In this document: positions 27,133 through 34,877 of the stretch, one piece after another | Layout of the letters: each line of letters begins with the position of its first letter | Position numbering within the stretch: position 1 is the stretch's first letter | Origin: Agromyces sp. LHK192 | Lineage (GTDB): Bacteria; Actinomycetota; Actinomycetes; Actinomycetales; Microbacteriaceae | Length of the DNA stretch: 64,000 bases | Assembly: GCF_004006235.1 (NCBI RefSeq) | Contig: NZ_CP034753.1 | Location: forward strand, 1,054,001 to 1,118,000 | Reading direction: 5' to 3' | Position numbers and translations under genes: made by a program | Notes under the pieces: model-generated | Databases searched by the model: none | The model's input: the letters and a program-made list of their open reading frames with translations, nothing else | Told to the model about the DNA's origin: nothing

Positions 27133-28632
27133 CTACGCGCCCGAGGGCACCACCAGCACGCCGTCCACCCGCTGCGGGATGCCGAGCGGGTTGTCGTCGC
27201 GCAGTTCGGCCGGCAGCGCGTGCGCCGGGGCATCCTGGTACGCGACCGGGCGAAGGAACCGGCGGATCGCGGTCATGCCGACCGACGTGTGGATCGTCGT
27301 CGTCGACGGCCACGGTCCGCCGTGCTGCTGGGCCCAGCTCACCGCGACGCCCGTCGGCCAGCCCGCGAACAGCACGCGGCCGGCGATCTCGGTGAGCACC
27401 GCGACGATCTCGGCGACGTCCTCGTCGGGCTCGGCGTGCACCGTCGCGGTGAGGCTGCCGCCGACGCGCGAGATCGCGTCGAGCGCCTGGTCGACGTCGT
27501 CGTACTCGACCACGAGCGTCGACGGACCGAAGCACTCGGCGAACAGGGCCTGCGGATCGGCGGCGACGGTCGCGGCGTCGGTCCCGAGCACCACGGCCGA
27601 TCCGGTCGCGGCCTGCTGGGAGACGGACCCGGCGACGAGGCGGACGCCGTCGCGGGCGGCCAGGTCGGCGAGCCCGCCGGCGAACGCCGACGCGATGCCG
27701 TCGGTGAGCATGGGCACGGCCGCGGGCTCGGCCCCGACCGCCGTCGCGACCCGCTCGGCGAAGCCGCTGCCGGCCGGCACGAACACGACGCCCGGGTTGG
27801 TGCAGAACTGCCCCGCGCCGAGCGTGAAGGATCCCGCGAGGCCCGAGGCGAGCTCGTCGGCGCGCGCGTCGAGGGCGGCCTGCGTGATGATCACGGGGTT
27901 CACGGCGCTGAGCTCGCCGTAGAACGGGATGGGATCGGGGCGTCCGACCGCGAGGTCGAAGAGGATCCGGCCGCCGTGCAGCGACCCCGTGAACCCGACC
28001 GCGCGGATCTCGGGGTGCTGCACCAGCGCGACCCCCGCTTCACGCCCGGTGACGTGGCCGAAGATCCCGTCGGGGGCTCCGGCGGCGGCCAGGGCGCCCG
28101 CGACGATCTCGGCGGTGCGCGCCGACAGGCGCGGGTGGGCCGAGTGCCCCTTCACGATGACGGGGCATCCGGCGGCGAGGGCCGATGCGGTGTCGCCGCC
28201 CGCGACGGAGAACGCGAACGGGAAGTTCGAGGCGCTGAACACCGCGACCGGGCCGAGCGCCCGCAGGATGCGGCGGAGGTCGGGTCGGGGCGGGATCGCC
28301 GACGGGTCAACGTGGTCGATCGTCGCCTCGAGGTAGGAGCCCTCGAGCACGGCGTCGGCGAACAACCGCAGCTGGTTGGTGGTGCGGCTGAGCTCGCCGT
28401 TCAGGCGCACCGGGCCCAGGTGCGACTCCTCGTCGGCGAGGGCGACGAGTTCGTCGCGCGCCGCCTCGAGCGCATCGGCGACGGCGCGCAGCCAGGCGGC
28501 GCGCTCCGCGGCCGTCGACGCGACGGTCGCGGCGAACGCGGTGCGGGCCGCGGCGGCCGCGGCATCAACCGGGGATCCGGTCGCGCCGGTTTCGGCATCG
28601 GATGTCGCGGGTGCGGTGGTCAGGTCGGTCAT
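27133..28632 (-). CDS. Aldehyde dehydrogenase, probable 2-oxoglutarate semialdehyde dehydrogenase
   Basis: 499 residues. GGAGG precedes the ATG. The catalytic Cys277 lies in GAGQFCTNPG, the general base Glu in FYGELSAVNP, and the cofactor segment in GVFSASNFPFAFSVAGGDTASALAAGCPVIVKGHSAHP. Those motifs are the ones seen in NADP-dependent alpha-ketoglutaric semialdehyde dehydrogenases, which finish the oxidative pentose and uronate/aldarate pathways by making 2-oxoglutarate. It is the last gene of the operon udh-kdgD-dehydratase-ALDH, 88 bases after the dehydratase, exactly the enzyme required there. Confidence 0.88.
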   Translation of the reverse strand: MTDLTTAPATSDAETGATGSPVDAAAAAARTAFAATVASTAAERAAWLRAVADALEAARDELVALADEESHLGPVRLNGELSRTTNQLRLFADAVLEGSYLEATIDHVDPSAIPPRPDLRRILRALGPVAVFSASNFPFAFSVAGGDTASALAAGCPVIVKGHSAHPRLSARTAEIVAGALAAAGAPDGIFGHVTGREAGVALVQHPEIRAVGFTGSLHGGRILFDLAVGRPDPIPFYGELSAVNPVIITQAALDARADELASGLAGSFTLGAGQFCTNPGVVFVPAGSGFAERVATAVGAEPAAVPMLTDGIASAFAGGLADLAARDGVRLVAGSVSQQAATGSAVVLGTDAATVAADPQALFAECFGPSTLVVEYDDVDQALDAISRVGGSLTATVHAEPDEDVAEIVAVLTEIAGRVLFAGWPTGVAVSWAQQHGGPWPSTTTIHTSVGMTAIRRFLRPVAYQDAPAHALPAELRDDNPLGIPQRVDGVLVVPSGA

Positions 28633-28720
28633 CGTCGATCCTCCGTGTTCGGGGCCGTGTTCAGGGTAGGCGGGTTCGGGTCGGCGCGCAGGTGCGCGGC
28701 GGGACGGGCGGCGCGGCGAC

Positions 28721-29824
28721 TCAGGCCGGCGTCGGCACGGATGCCGCGAGCCGGAGTCCGAGCCCGACCTGCGAGGTGTCGCGCGCCCAGCCGCCGTCGA
28801 CCGCGACCGGCGGATCGTCGGCGAGCACGCCGAGCTCGGCGAGGGAGGCATCCTCCGCAGCCTCGACGGCGATCTCCTGCGGAACCGCCATCGCGAGCTG
28901 CGCGCTGAGGTCGAGCAGGAGGTGCGGGGCCAACTGCACGCCGCGGGACTCCGCGAGCTTCGCGATCTCGAGGAACGGCGTGATGCCGCCGACGCGCACG
29001 ATATTGGGCTGCACGATGCGCGCGACGCCCGCGTCGATGTACTCGGCGAACCGGTAGCGCGTGTAGAGGTTCTCGCCGACTGCGATCGGCACGTCGAACG
29101 CGTCGGCGAGCCGGAGGTGCGCGGCGAGCCGCTGGTGCGACGCGAGGTCGTCGGCGCGCAGCGGCTCCTCGATCCAGCGGAGGCCGAACGGGGCGAGCGC
29201 GTCCACGGCGCGCAGCGCCTGGTCGAGCGTCCACAGCTGGTTCGCGTCGATCATGAGCCCGCGGTCGGGCCCGATGACCTCGCGCACGGCGCGCACGCGT
29301 GCGACGTCATCGGCGAGGTCGGGCAGGCCGACCTTGACCTTGACCGCGTCGAACCCGGCCGCGACCCAGCGCTCGGCCTGCGCCACGAGCTCGTCGAACG
29401 GGTAGTGGCGGTTGATGCCGCTGCCGTACGCGCGTACCCGATCGCGGCGACGCCCGAGGTGGTCGGCGACGGATGCCCCCGCGCGCCGCGCGGCGAGGTC
29501 CCACAGGGCCAGGTCGAGCCCGGCCATCGCGATCGTCGTGACGCCGCCGCCGCCCGCCTCGTGCAGGTGCCGCCACAGCGGCTCCCACACCTCGGTCGCG
29601 TCGGCAGGCCTGCCGATCGCCCAGTCGCGGATGTCGTGCTCGAGCATCGCCCGCACGGATGCCGCACCGATGGTCGGCGTCCACGAGAAGCCGTCGCCGA
29701 CGGCGCCGTCGGAGTCCTCGACCTCGACGGCGAGGAACGTCAGGTCGCGCACGTCGGGACCCCACGGGCGGCGGAGTTCCGCCCGCAGCGGCCGGACGTC
29801 GATCCGGCGGATCGTGGCGGTCAT
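28721..29824 (-). CDS. Enolase-superfamily dehydratase (aldarate/sugar acid dehydratase)
   Basis: 367 residues of the mandelate racemase/muconate lactonizing fold. The base motif KVK is at 162-164. The metal ligands are Asp193 (MIDANQ), Glu219 (WIEEPL) and Glu251 (VGENLY), with the second base at His301 (LAPHLL). This set matches the acid-sugar dehydratase subgroups (glucarate, galactarate, related). With uronate dehydrogenase upstream and keto-deoxy-aldarate dehydratase overlapping its start by 4 bases, the substrate is probably galactarate or glucarate. The exact sugar cannot be read from the sequence. Confidence 0.87.
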   Translation of the reverse strand: MTATIRRIDVRPLRAELRRPWGPDVRDLTFLAVEVEDSDGAVGDGFSWTPTIGAASVRAMLEHDIRDWAIGRPADATEVWEPLWRHLHEAGGGGVTTIAMAGLDLALWDLAARRAGASVADHLGRRRDRVRAYGSGINRHYPFDELVAQAERWVAAGFDAVKVKVGLPDLADDVARVRAVREVIGPDRGLMIDANQLWTLDQALRAVDALAPFGLRWIEEPLRADDLASHQRLAAHLRLADAFDVPIAVGENLYTRYRFAEYIDAGVARIVQPNIVRVGGITPFLEIAKLAESRGVQLAPHLLLDLSAQLAMAVPQEIAVEAAEDASLAELGVLADDPPVAVDGGWARDTSQVGLGLRLAASVPTPA

Positions 29825-30816
29825 CGCGCGGCGGCCGGCTCGGGGGCGGGCGACTCGGGGGCGGCCGCCGAGGCTGCGGTGGTCGCTGCGGTCGCCGCGG
29901 TCGCTGCGAATCGCTCCGCGAGTTCCAGGCCGTGGTCGAGGATGGCCTGCAACCGCTGCTCCTGCGCCGGCGTCGGGTCGACCAGCGGCGGGCGCACCGA
30001 GCCGACGTCGACGCCGCGCAACCGCAGGCCGGCCTTGATCAGCGAGACGCCGAACCCGGGGGTCTCGTCGCGCAGCGCGACGAGCGGGCGGTAGAACTCC
30101 TCGAGGAGCGACATCCGCGTCGCCTCGTCGCCCGACTCGTAGGCGCGGTAGTGCAGCGACGCCAGTTCGGGGAGCATCGCGAACGCGGCCGACGAGTACA
30201 GCGGGATGCCGATGCCGCGGTAGGCGCCCTGGCTGAGCTCGGCGGTCAGGAGGCCGTTGAAGAACGCGAACTCGCGGCCTGTGGCGTTCGCGGCGAGCAC
30301 GATCTCCTGGGCGAGCCCGATGTCGCCGGTGCCGTCCTTGAAGCCGACGACCTTCGGGTTCTCGGCCAGCCGCGCGATCGCGCCCGGCGTGTACCGGGCG
30401 GTGCCGCGGTGGTAGACGACGACGGGCAGGTCGGTCTCCGCCGTGATCGCGTCGACCCAGGCGACGAGCCCGTCGGTCGTGCCCGACACGAGGTACGGCG
30501 GGAGCAGCAGCAGGCCGTCGGCCCCGGCATCCGCCGCCGCCCGGGCGGTCTCGAGCGCATCGCCCAGCGAGCCTCCGGAACCGGCGATGACCGGCACGCG
30601 CCCGGCCACCGTGTCGACCGCGGCGCGCACGACGTCGCCGATCTCGCGCGTCGAGAGGGCGTGGAACTCGCCCGTGCCGCACGCCGGGAAGACGCCGCCG
30701 GGCGCGAAGTCGAGTCGGCTCGAGACGTGCTCGGCGAATCGGTCGAGGTCGACCCGACCCCGACGGTCGAACGGCGTGACGGGGAAGAACAGGACTCCGT
30801 CGAACGAGAGGGTCAT
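29821..30816 (-). CDS. kdgD: 5-dehydro-4-deoxyglucarate dehydratase (DHDPS family)
   Basis: 331 residues from the ATG preceded by GGAG. A TTG four codons earlier is unlikely. The protein belongs to the dihydrodipicolinate synthase family: Tyr135 in VYHRG and Schiff-base Lys160 in VVGFKDGTGD. FFPVTPFDRRG and GTGEFHALS are typical of 5-keto-4-deoxyglucarate dehydratase (EC 4.2.1.41), which decarboxylates and dehydrates the intermediate to 2-oxoglutarate semialdehyde. The C-terminal 30 residues are Ala/Thr/Pro low complexity. A heptanucleotide repeat occupies its 5' leader. Confidence 0.88.
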   Translation of the reverse strand: MTLSFDGVLFFPVTPFDRRGRVDLDRFAEHVSSRLDFAPGGVFPACGTGEFHALSTREIGDVVRAAVDTVAGRVPVIAGSGGSLGDALETARAAADAGADGLLLLPPYLVSGTTDGLVAWVDAITAETDLPVVVYHRGTARYTPGAIARLAENPKVVGFKDGTGDIGLAQEIVLAANATGREFAFFNGLLTAELSQGAYRGIGIPLYSSAAFAMLPELASLHYRAYESGDEATRMSLLEEFYRPLVALRDETPGFGVSLIKAGLRLRGVDVGSVRPPLVDPTPAQEQRLQAILDHGLELAERFAATAATAATTAASAAAPESPAPEPAAAR

Positions 30817-30833
30817 CTGCGACTCCAATGCTG

Positions 30834-30910
30834 CTGGTGGCTGGTGGCTGGTGGCTGGTGGCTGGTGGCTGGTGGCTGGTGGCTGGTGGCTGGTGGCTGG
30901 TGGCTGGTGG
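30834..30910. repeat. Eleven perfect copies of the heptamer CTGGTGG
   Basis: A pure 7-bp tandem repeat of 77 bases in the gap between uronate dehydrogenase and kdgD, ending about 18 bases before the kdgD start. On the transcribed strand it reads as repeated CCACCAG. Being outside the coding region and not a multiple of three per unit, it is a typical slippage-prone site whose copy number could alter the leader of kdgD. Confidence 0.97.
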
Positions 30911-30940
30911 GCTGTGAACCGGCGGGCTGGGGCTGGTGGT

Positions 30941-31021
30941 GCCGGTTTCAGGAGATCGGCGCCGGATCAGGACGAAATGCCGGATTCGGTCCTGAGCAGC
31001 GTGCGATCTCCTGAATCCGGC
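30941..31021. terminator. Long nested inverted repeat at the 3' end of uronate dehydrogenase
   Basis: GCCGGTTTCAGGAGATCG (30941-30958) pairs with 31004-31021 at 17 of 18 positions across a 45-base loop. The loop itself has a second near-palindrome around CAGGACGAA/TTCGGTCCTG. It overlaps the predicted stop codon. It may be a terminator or a degenerate palindromic element. Confidence 0.6.
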
Positions 31022-31988
31022 ACGTGTGCGGGCGCGGGGGCGGAGGTGCGCGAGGGTGCGGGCGTGGCGGCGCGGGCGGGCACGTGCGCAGGGGCGTGGG
31101 CGCGGCCGGGCGGGCGAACGACAGCTCGGTTCGCCAGCTGCGGCGAGGGCGCCAGCCCAGACGCTCGGCGGCCTTGGCAGAGGTGAAGACGGGCCGGGTG
31201 CCCGTCAGCGCGTCCGCGGCCTCGCCGAGTGCCGGGGCGAACTCGCGCCACAGGTCGGCGACGGGTTCCACGGCGAGCGCGTCGGCGGCGCCGACGAAGA
31301 AGCCCTCGCCGTCGACGGCGGACGCGGGCGCGGCGAGCCAGGCGTTCGCGAAGTCGGCCGCGTCGCGCGCGTCGACGTAGTTGAACAGGCTGACCGCGGC
31401 GAGTGCGGGGTCGGCGAGGCGCTCGGCCATGGTGTGGCCCTGCTGGGTCGGGGCGCCCGACCACTCCTCCGGCGAGACGACGTAGCAGGGACGGTAGAAG
31501 CCGAACGCGCCGGGCGCGGTGCGGGCGAAGGTGCGCACGAGCTCCTCGATCATCACCTTCGAGACCGCGTACGCGTTCGAGGGCGCGACCGGGTGGGCCT
31601 CGTCGAGCGGCAGGTACGACGGCCGCCACGAGGGCGTGCCGTAGCCGATGACGGTCGGGCTGCTGGCCGCGAGCACGCGCTCGACTCCGGCGTTCGCAGC
31701 GGCCGCGAGCACCGTGTGCGCGAGCGTGGTGTTCGTCACCAGGATGTGGCGCTCGGGGGCGCTGAACGGCACGGCGATGGCCGCGAGGTGCACGACGGCA
31801 TCGGGGCGGACCTCCGCGAGCAGGCGGGCGACGGATGCCTCGTCGACGAGGTCGATTCCGCGCTCGTCGACGCCGTCGAGGCCGGCGATCTCGCGGTCGG
31901 CGCCGATCACCTCGTGGCCGATGCGGGCCAGCCCGATGGCGGTGCTGCGGCCGAGCCGCCCGGCCGAGCCCGTGACGAGGACGCGCAT
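30948..31988 (-). CDS. udh: NAD-dependent epimerase/dehydratase, probable uronate dehydrogenase
   Basis: 346 residues by reading frame. The core of about 290 residues has VTGSAGRLG (NAD loop, residues 5-13), HLAAIAVP, ASSPTVIGYG and the catalytic pair Tyr140/Lys144 in SNAYAVSK, and resembles bacterial uronate dehydrogenases (about 270 residues) that oxidise glucuronate or galacturonate to the aldaro-lactone. The last 55 residues are Pro/Arg rich and run into an inverted repeat, so the natural end may have been extended by a frameshift or stop loss. First gene of the uronate operon, divergent from a LacI regulator. Confidence 0.82.
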   Translation of the reverse strand: MRVLVTGSAGRLGRSTAIGLARIGHEVIGADREIAGLDGVDERGIDLVDEASVARLLAEVRPDAVVHLAAIAVPFSAPERHILVTNTTLAHTVLAAAANAGVERVLAASSPTVIGYGTPSWRPSYLPLDEAHPVAPSNAYAVSKVMIEELVRTFARTAPGAFGFYRPCYVVSPEEWSGAPTQQGHTMAERLADPALAAVSLFNYVDARDAADFANAWLAAPASAVDGEGFFVGAADALAVEPVADLWREFAPALGEAADALTGTRPVFTSAKAAERLGWRPRRSWRTELSFARPAAPTPLRTCPPAPPRPHPRAPPPPRPHTCRIQEIARCSGPNPAFRPDPAPIS

Positions 31989-32083
31989 CGAGGTCTCCTT
32001 CTGTTCGTGGTCGTGCCGTTCGTGGCCCGTGGTGCGCCGACCCGCGTCGATGCTCGGCCGGTTCGGCGTATCTGAGATAGTTC

Positions 32084-32165
32084 GAGAAATCGCTTTCTCG
32101 CCGTGAGCGTACAGAATGCAAGCGGGTTCGGCAATCTCATGCATAAGATGGGGAATCGATTTCTC
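32084..32165. promoter_or_regulatory. Two LacI-type operators in the udh/LacI divergent region
   Basis: GAGAAATCGCTTTCTC (32084-32099) and GGGGAATCGATTTCTC (32150-32165) agree at 13 of 16 positions and share a central CG. The second lies directly behind a TAAGAT -10 box (32144-32149) of the regulator gene and the first near the udh promoter. Binding of one LacI protein to both would repress both directions, perhaps with looping. Confidence 0.7.
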
Positions 32166-32233
32166 GGATCCGCGCGACGAGCGACGGGTGCGGCGACAAC
32201 GGATGCGACGCGCGACGCGCAGTGGAGGCGATC

Positions 32234-33337
32234 ATGGGTGAGCGAGGCCGGGCGACGACGATCGCCGACGTCGCGGCGCGGGCGGGGGTGTCGCAGGCGA
32301 GCGTGTCGCGCGTGCTCAACGGCAAGGCCTCGGTCGACCCCGAGATCGTCCGGGCGGTGCGCCGCGCGGTGGCCGACCTCGGGTACCGGCCGAGCCCCGC
32401 CGCGCGCAGCCTCGTGCAGGGACGCAACCAGACGATCGCGATGGTCGTGCCCGACCTCGAGAACCCGTTGTTCCAGGGCATCCTCAAGGGCCTGAGCGTC
32501 GCGGCGGCGGCAGAGGGCTACCGGGTGCTCGTCGCCGACACGAACGAGCGGGTCGACGACGAGGAGGAGATCGCCATCGAGGCCCGCGAGCGGTGCGACG
32601 CGATCGTGCTGTGCGCGCCGCGACTACCCGCCGAACGGCTCGCGAAGCTCACGGCACGGCTGGCCCCCGCTGTCGTCGTGAACCGCACGCTCGAGGGCGA
32701 CGCGCCGGTCATCGGCGTCGACTACGCCCGAGGCATCCGCGACCTGGTCGAACACTTCGCGGCGCTCGGCCACCGCCGGCTGCTCTACCTCGCCGGCCCC
32801 GAGTCGAGCGCCTCGAACGCCGACCGCATCCGCGGCGTCGCCGAGGCCATCGCCGCCGACCCGGGGATGCAGATCTCCGTCCAGCCCTGCGGTTCGAGGC
32901 TCGACGACGGGTTCGCCGCCGCCGAGGCGGTGGTCGCCGCGCAGCGCGACGGGGTGACCGGCGTCCTCGCCTTCAACGACCTCGTCGCGCTCGGCCTGCT
33001 CACGCGGCTCCGGAAGCTCGGGGTCCGCGTGCCCGAGGACCTCTCCGTCGCCGGGTTCGACGACGTGCCGATGGCCGCGTTCGCGACACCGGCGCTCACG
33101 AGCCTCTCGGTGCCGCGTGCCGAACTCGGCGGCCAGGTGTGGTCGAGGCTCCGCGCGCTCATCGCCGGCGACCCGGTCGGGCACGCGGTCGTGTACCGCC
33201 CACGGCTCGAGGTGCGCGAGAGCGCCGGGCCGGTCGGTGCGGCAGCGGGCCCCGACGCAGCGGGCCCCGACGCAGCCGGCATCGAGGCAGTCGGCGTCGA
33301 CGCAGCCGGCATCGACGCGGCCGGGGTCGACGCGTGA
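32234..33337 (+). CDS. LacI family regulator of the uronate operon
   Basis: 367 residues. GGAGG lies 5 bases before the chosen ATG. TTIADVAARAGVSQASVSRVLNGKASV is the helix-turn-helix, followed by hinge SPAARSLVQGRNQTIAMVVPD and the effector-binding domain with VAGFDDVPMAAF. The last 30 residues are a tandem repeat of about five residues (GPDAA, GIDAA, GVDAA), absent from normal family members. It probably represses udh and itself via the two GAGAAATCG-like sites. Its stop overlaps the next gene's GTG (GTGA). Confidence 0.9.
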   Translation: MGERGRATTIADVAARAGVSQASVSRVLNGKASVDPEIVRAVRRAVADLGYRPSPAARSLVQGRNQTIAMVVPDLENPLFQGILKGLSVAAAAEGYRVLVADTNERVDDEEEIAIEARERCDAIVLCAPRLPAERLAKLTARLAPAVVVNRTLEGDAPVIGVDYARGIRDLVEHFAALGHRRLLYLAGPESSASNADRIRGVAEAIAADPGMQISVQPCGSRLDDGFAAAEAVVAAQRDGVTGVLAFNDLVALGLLTRLRKLGVRVPEDLSVAGFDDVPMAAFATPALTSLSVPRAELGGQVWSRLRALIAGDPVGHAVVYRPRLEVRESAGPVGAAAGPDAAGPDAAGIEAVGVDAAGIDAAGVDA

Positions 33338-34542
33338 GCGCCGCGACCCGCGGTGCGGCGACCACCGCACCCGCTCCGATGGCGCCGTCGGTCGGCTCGA
33401 CCGCTTCGAGCTCGCCCGGACCCTCGGCATCCGATCGCCGCGCGAAGCGTGCGCGCGTGCTGGAGATCCTCGACCGGCACGGCGCCGATTCGCTCGTGCT
33501 CCGATCGCATGGCGCGGTGTCGTGGTACCTCGACGGGGTGCGCACCCACGTCTCGCTGGCGGGCGATCCGGTCGTCGCCGTCGTCGTCGACCGGGCCGGC
33601 GACGAGATCCGGGTGTTCGCGAACGAGGCCGATCGCCTCGCCGACGAGGAGCTCGGCGCGGCCGACCGCGCGTCGGTGCACGAGGTGCCGTGGTTCGACC
33701 AGCTCGCGCCGGCCGGCGTGGCCGCACTCGAGGAATCCGAGGTCGCAGCCGACCTGCGCGCCGCGCGGGCGAGCCTGCTCCCGGCCGAACGCGACCGGTT
33801 CCGTCACCTCGGCCGCGCGTCGGCGGAGGCCGTCGGGGGCGTGGCATCCGTCGTCGAACCGGGTTGGACCGAGCGGCAGGCGGCCGCCCTGCTCGCGGAG
33901 CGGCTCGTGCTCCAGGGTGTGGACCCGCTCGTCGTGCTCGTCGCCGGCGCGCAGCGCCTGCGGCACCGGCATCCGCTCCCGACCGGCGCTCCGATCGGCT
34001 CTCGCGCGATGCTCGTCGTCTGCGGTCGGAAGCACGGGCTCATCTCGAACGTCACGCGCTGGGTCTCGTTCGCCGGGATCGCCGCATCCGGTGCCACGGC
34101 GACGGATGCCTCCGCGAGCGACGCGCCGGCGGCCTCGACCGGCGACTCGACCGGCGAATCGACCGACCGCGAGCGGCGCATCCTCGAGGTCGAACGGGCG
34201 TTCCTCGACGCGACCCGGCCGGGCACGCCGATCGCCGACGTCTTCGCCGCCGGCACGGCCGCCTACGCCGCGCACGGCTTCGACGCCGAGGAGTGGCGCA
34301 GGCACCACCAGGGCGGCGCGGCCGGCTACGTGGGGCGCGATCCGCGCGCGCTGCCGGGGCCGGGGGTCGACGACCTCGTCCAGGCCGGGCAGGCGTTCGC
34401 CTGGAACCCGACCGCGCCCGACGCGAAGGTCGAGGACACGATCGTGCGCGACGTCGACGGGTTCGAGGTGCTCACGGTCGACCCGGGGTGGCCCACGGTC
34501 CAGGTCGGCGGGCTCGCCCGGCCGATCACCCTCGTTCGCTGA
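33334..34542 (+). CDS. M24-fold protein with lost metal ligands (Xaa-Pro peptidase-like)
   Basis: 402 residues from a GTG overlapping the LacI stop. The N-terminal 160 residues look like a creatinase N domain, and the rest has the pita-bread M24 layout. In the positions of the two canonical Asp ligands I read Cys230 (VVCGRKHG) and Asn239 (SNVTRW), and Asn358 (AWNPT) replaces the EPG glutamate. The histidine region HHQGG (324-328) and Glu367 (KVEDT) remain. Three of five metal ligands therefore appear missing. It may be a non-peptidase or use different chemistry. Coupled to the uronate regulator. Confidence 0.75.
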   Translation: MSAATRGAATTAPAPMAPSVGSTASSSPGPSASDRRAKRARVLEILDRHGADSLVLRSHGAVSWYLDGVRTHVSLAGDPVVAVVVDRAGDEIRVFANEADRLADEELGAADRASVHEVPWFDQLAPAGVAALEESEVAADLRAARASLLPAERDRFRHLGRASAEAVGGVASVVEPGWTERQAAALLAERLVLQGVDPLVVLVAGAQRLRHRHPLPTGAPIGSRAMLVVCGRKHGLISNVTRWVSFAGIAASGATATDASASDAPAASTGDSTGESTDRERRILEVERAFLDATRPGTPIADVFAAGTAAYAAHGFDAEEWRRHHQGGAAGYVGRDPRALPGPGVDDLVQAGQAFAWNPTAPDAKVEDTIVRDVDGFEVLTVDPGWPTVQVGGLARPITLVR

Positions 34543-34596
34543 GCCCGACGTACTCAACCGACGCACGCGGCCGGCGCACGCTTCGCGGCGCGAGGG

Positions 34597-34672
34597 GAGG
34601 GGAGGGGAATCGCGTGACGGGAGGTCGATCGTGGTCATGGGAGGCCTCCCGTCACGCGATTCTCCTCCCCTC
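34597..34672. terminator. 28-bp inverted repeat in a 335-bp intergenic region
   Basis: Arms 34597-34624 and 34645-34672 match at 27 of 28 positions with a 20-base loop, containing AATCGCGTGACGGGAGG on one side. The surrounding gap 34543-34877 has no convincing gene. It also contains TACGGT (34807-34812), a possible -10 for the downstream reductase. The repeat likely terminates the M24 transcript, or is a relic of a small palindromic element. Confidence 0.7.
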
Positions 34673-34877
34673 GCGCACCCCTGACGCCCCCACGGTCTCG
34701 GCCGCACCGGTCGCACGGAGATCCGGTGGATCCCACGGTCGGGGTGATGCCCGGATCGCCGTCGGTGCCCGCGATCTGGGGGTGGCGACGGTCGTCGCCC
34801 GCTCAGTACGGTCGCAGCGTGCGAATGCCGGATGCGGGGACGTCGATGTCGGTTCGGGCGATGCGGCGAGGCGCGTC

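Noticed and set aside
28629..29234. Possible additional gene overlapping the dehydratase in another frame
   Set aside because: Arg/Ala-rich shadow frame. The dehydratase frame has all metal ligands.
30834..30910. Possible CRISPR array
   Set aside because: The repeat is a 7-mer without spacers, and no cas genes are present.
30838..30930. Repeated Trp-rich peptide (GGWWLVA repeats) in a plus-strand frame
   Set aside because: It is only the translation of the heptanucleotide array. Coding use is unlikely, since the array lies between two minus-strand genes of one operon.
34597..34672. Possible insertion sequence terminal repeats
   Set aside because: The arms are only 20 bases apart with no transposase and no visible target duplication, so a hairpin is simpler.
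34645..34690. Short plus-strand ORF beginning ATGGGAGGCCTCCC
   Set aside because: It lies inside the inverted repeat and is too short and GC-symmetric to support as a gene.
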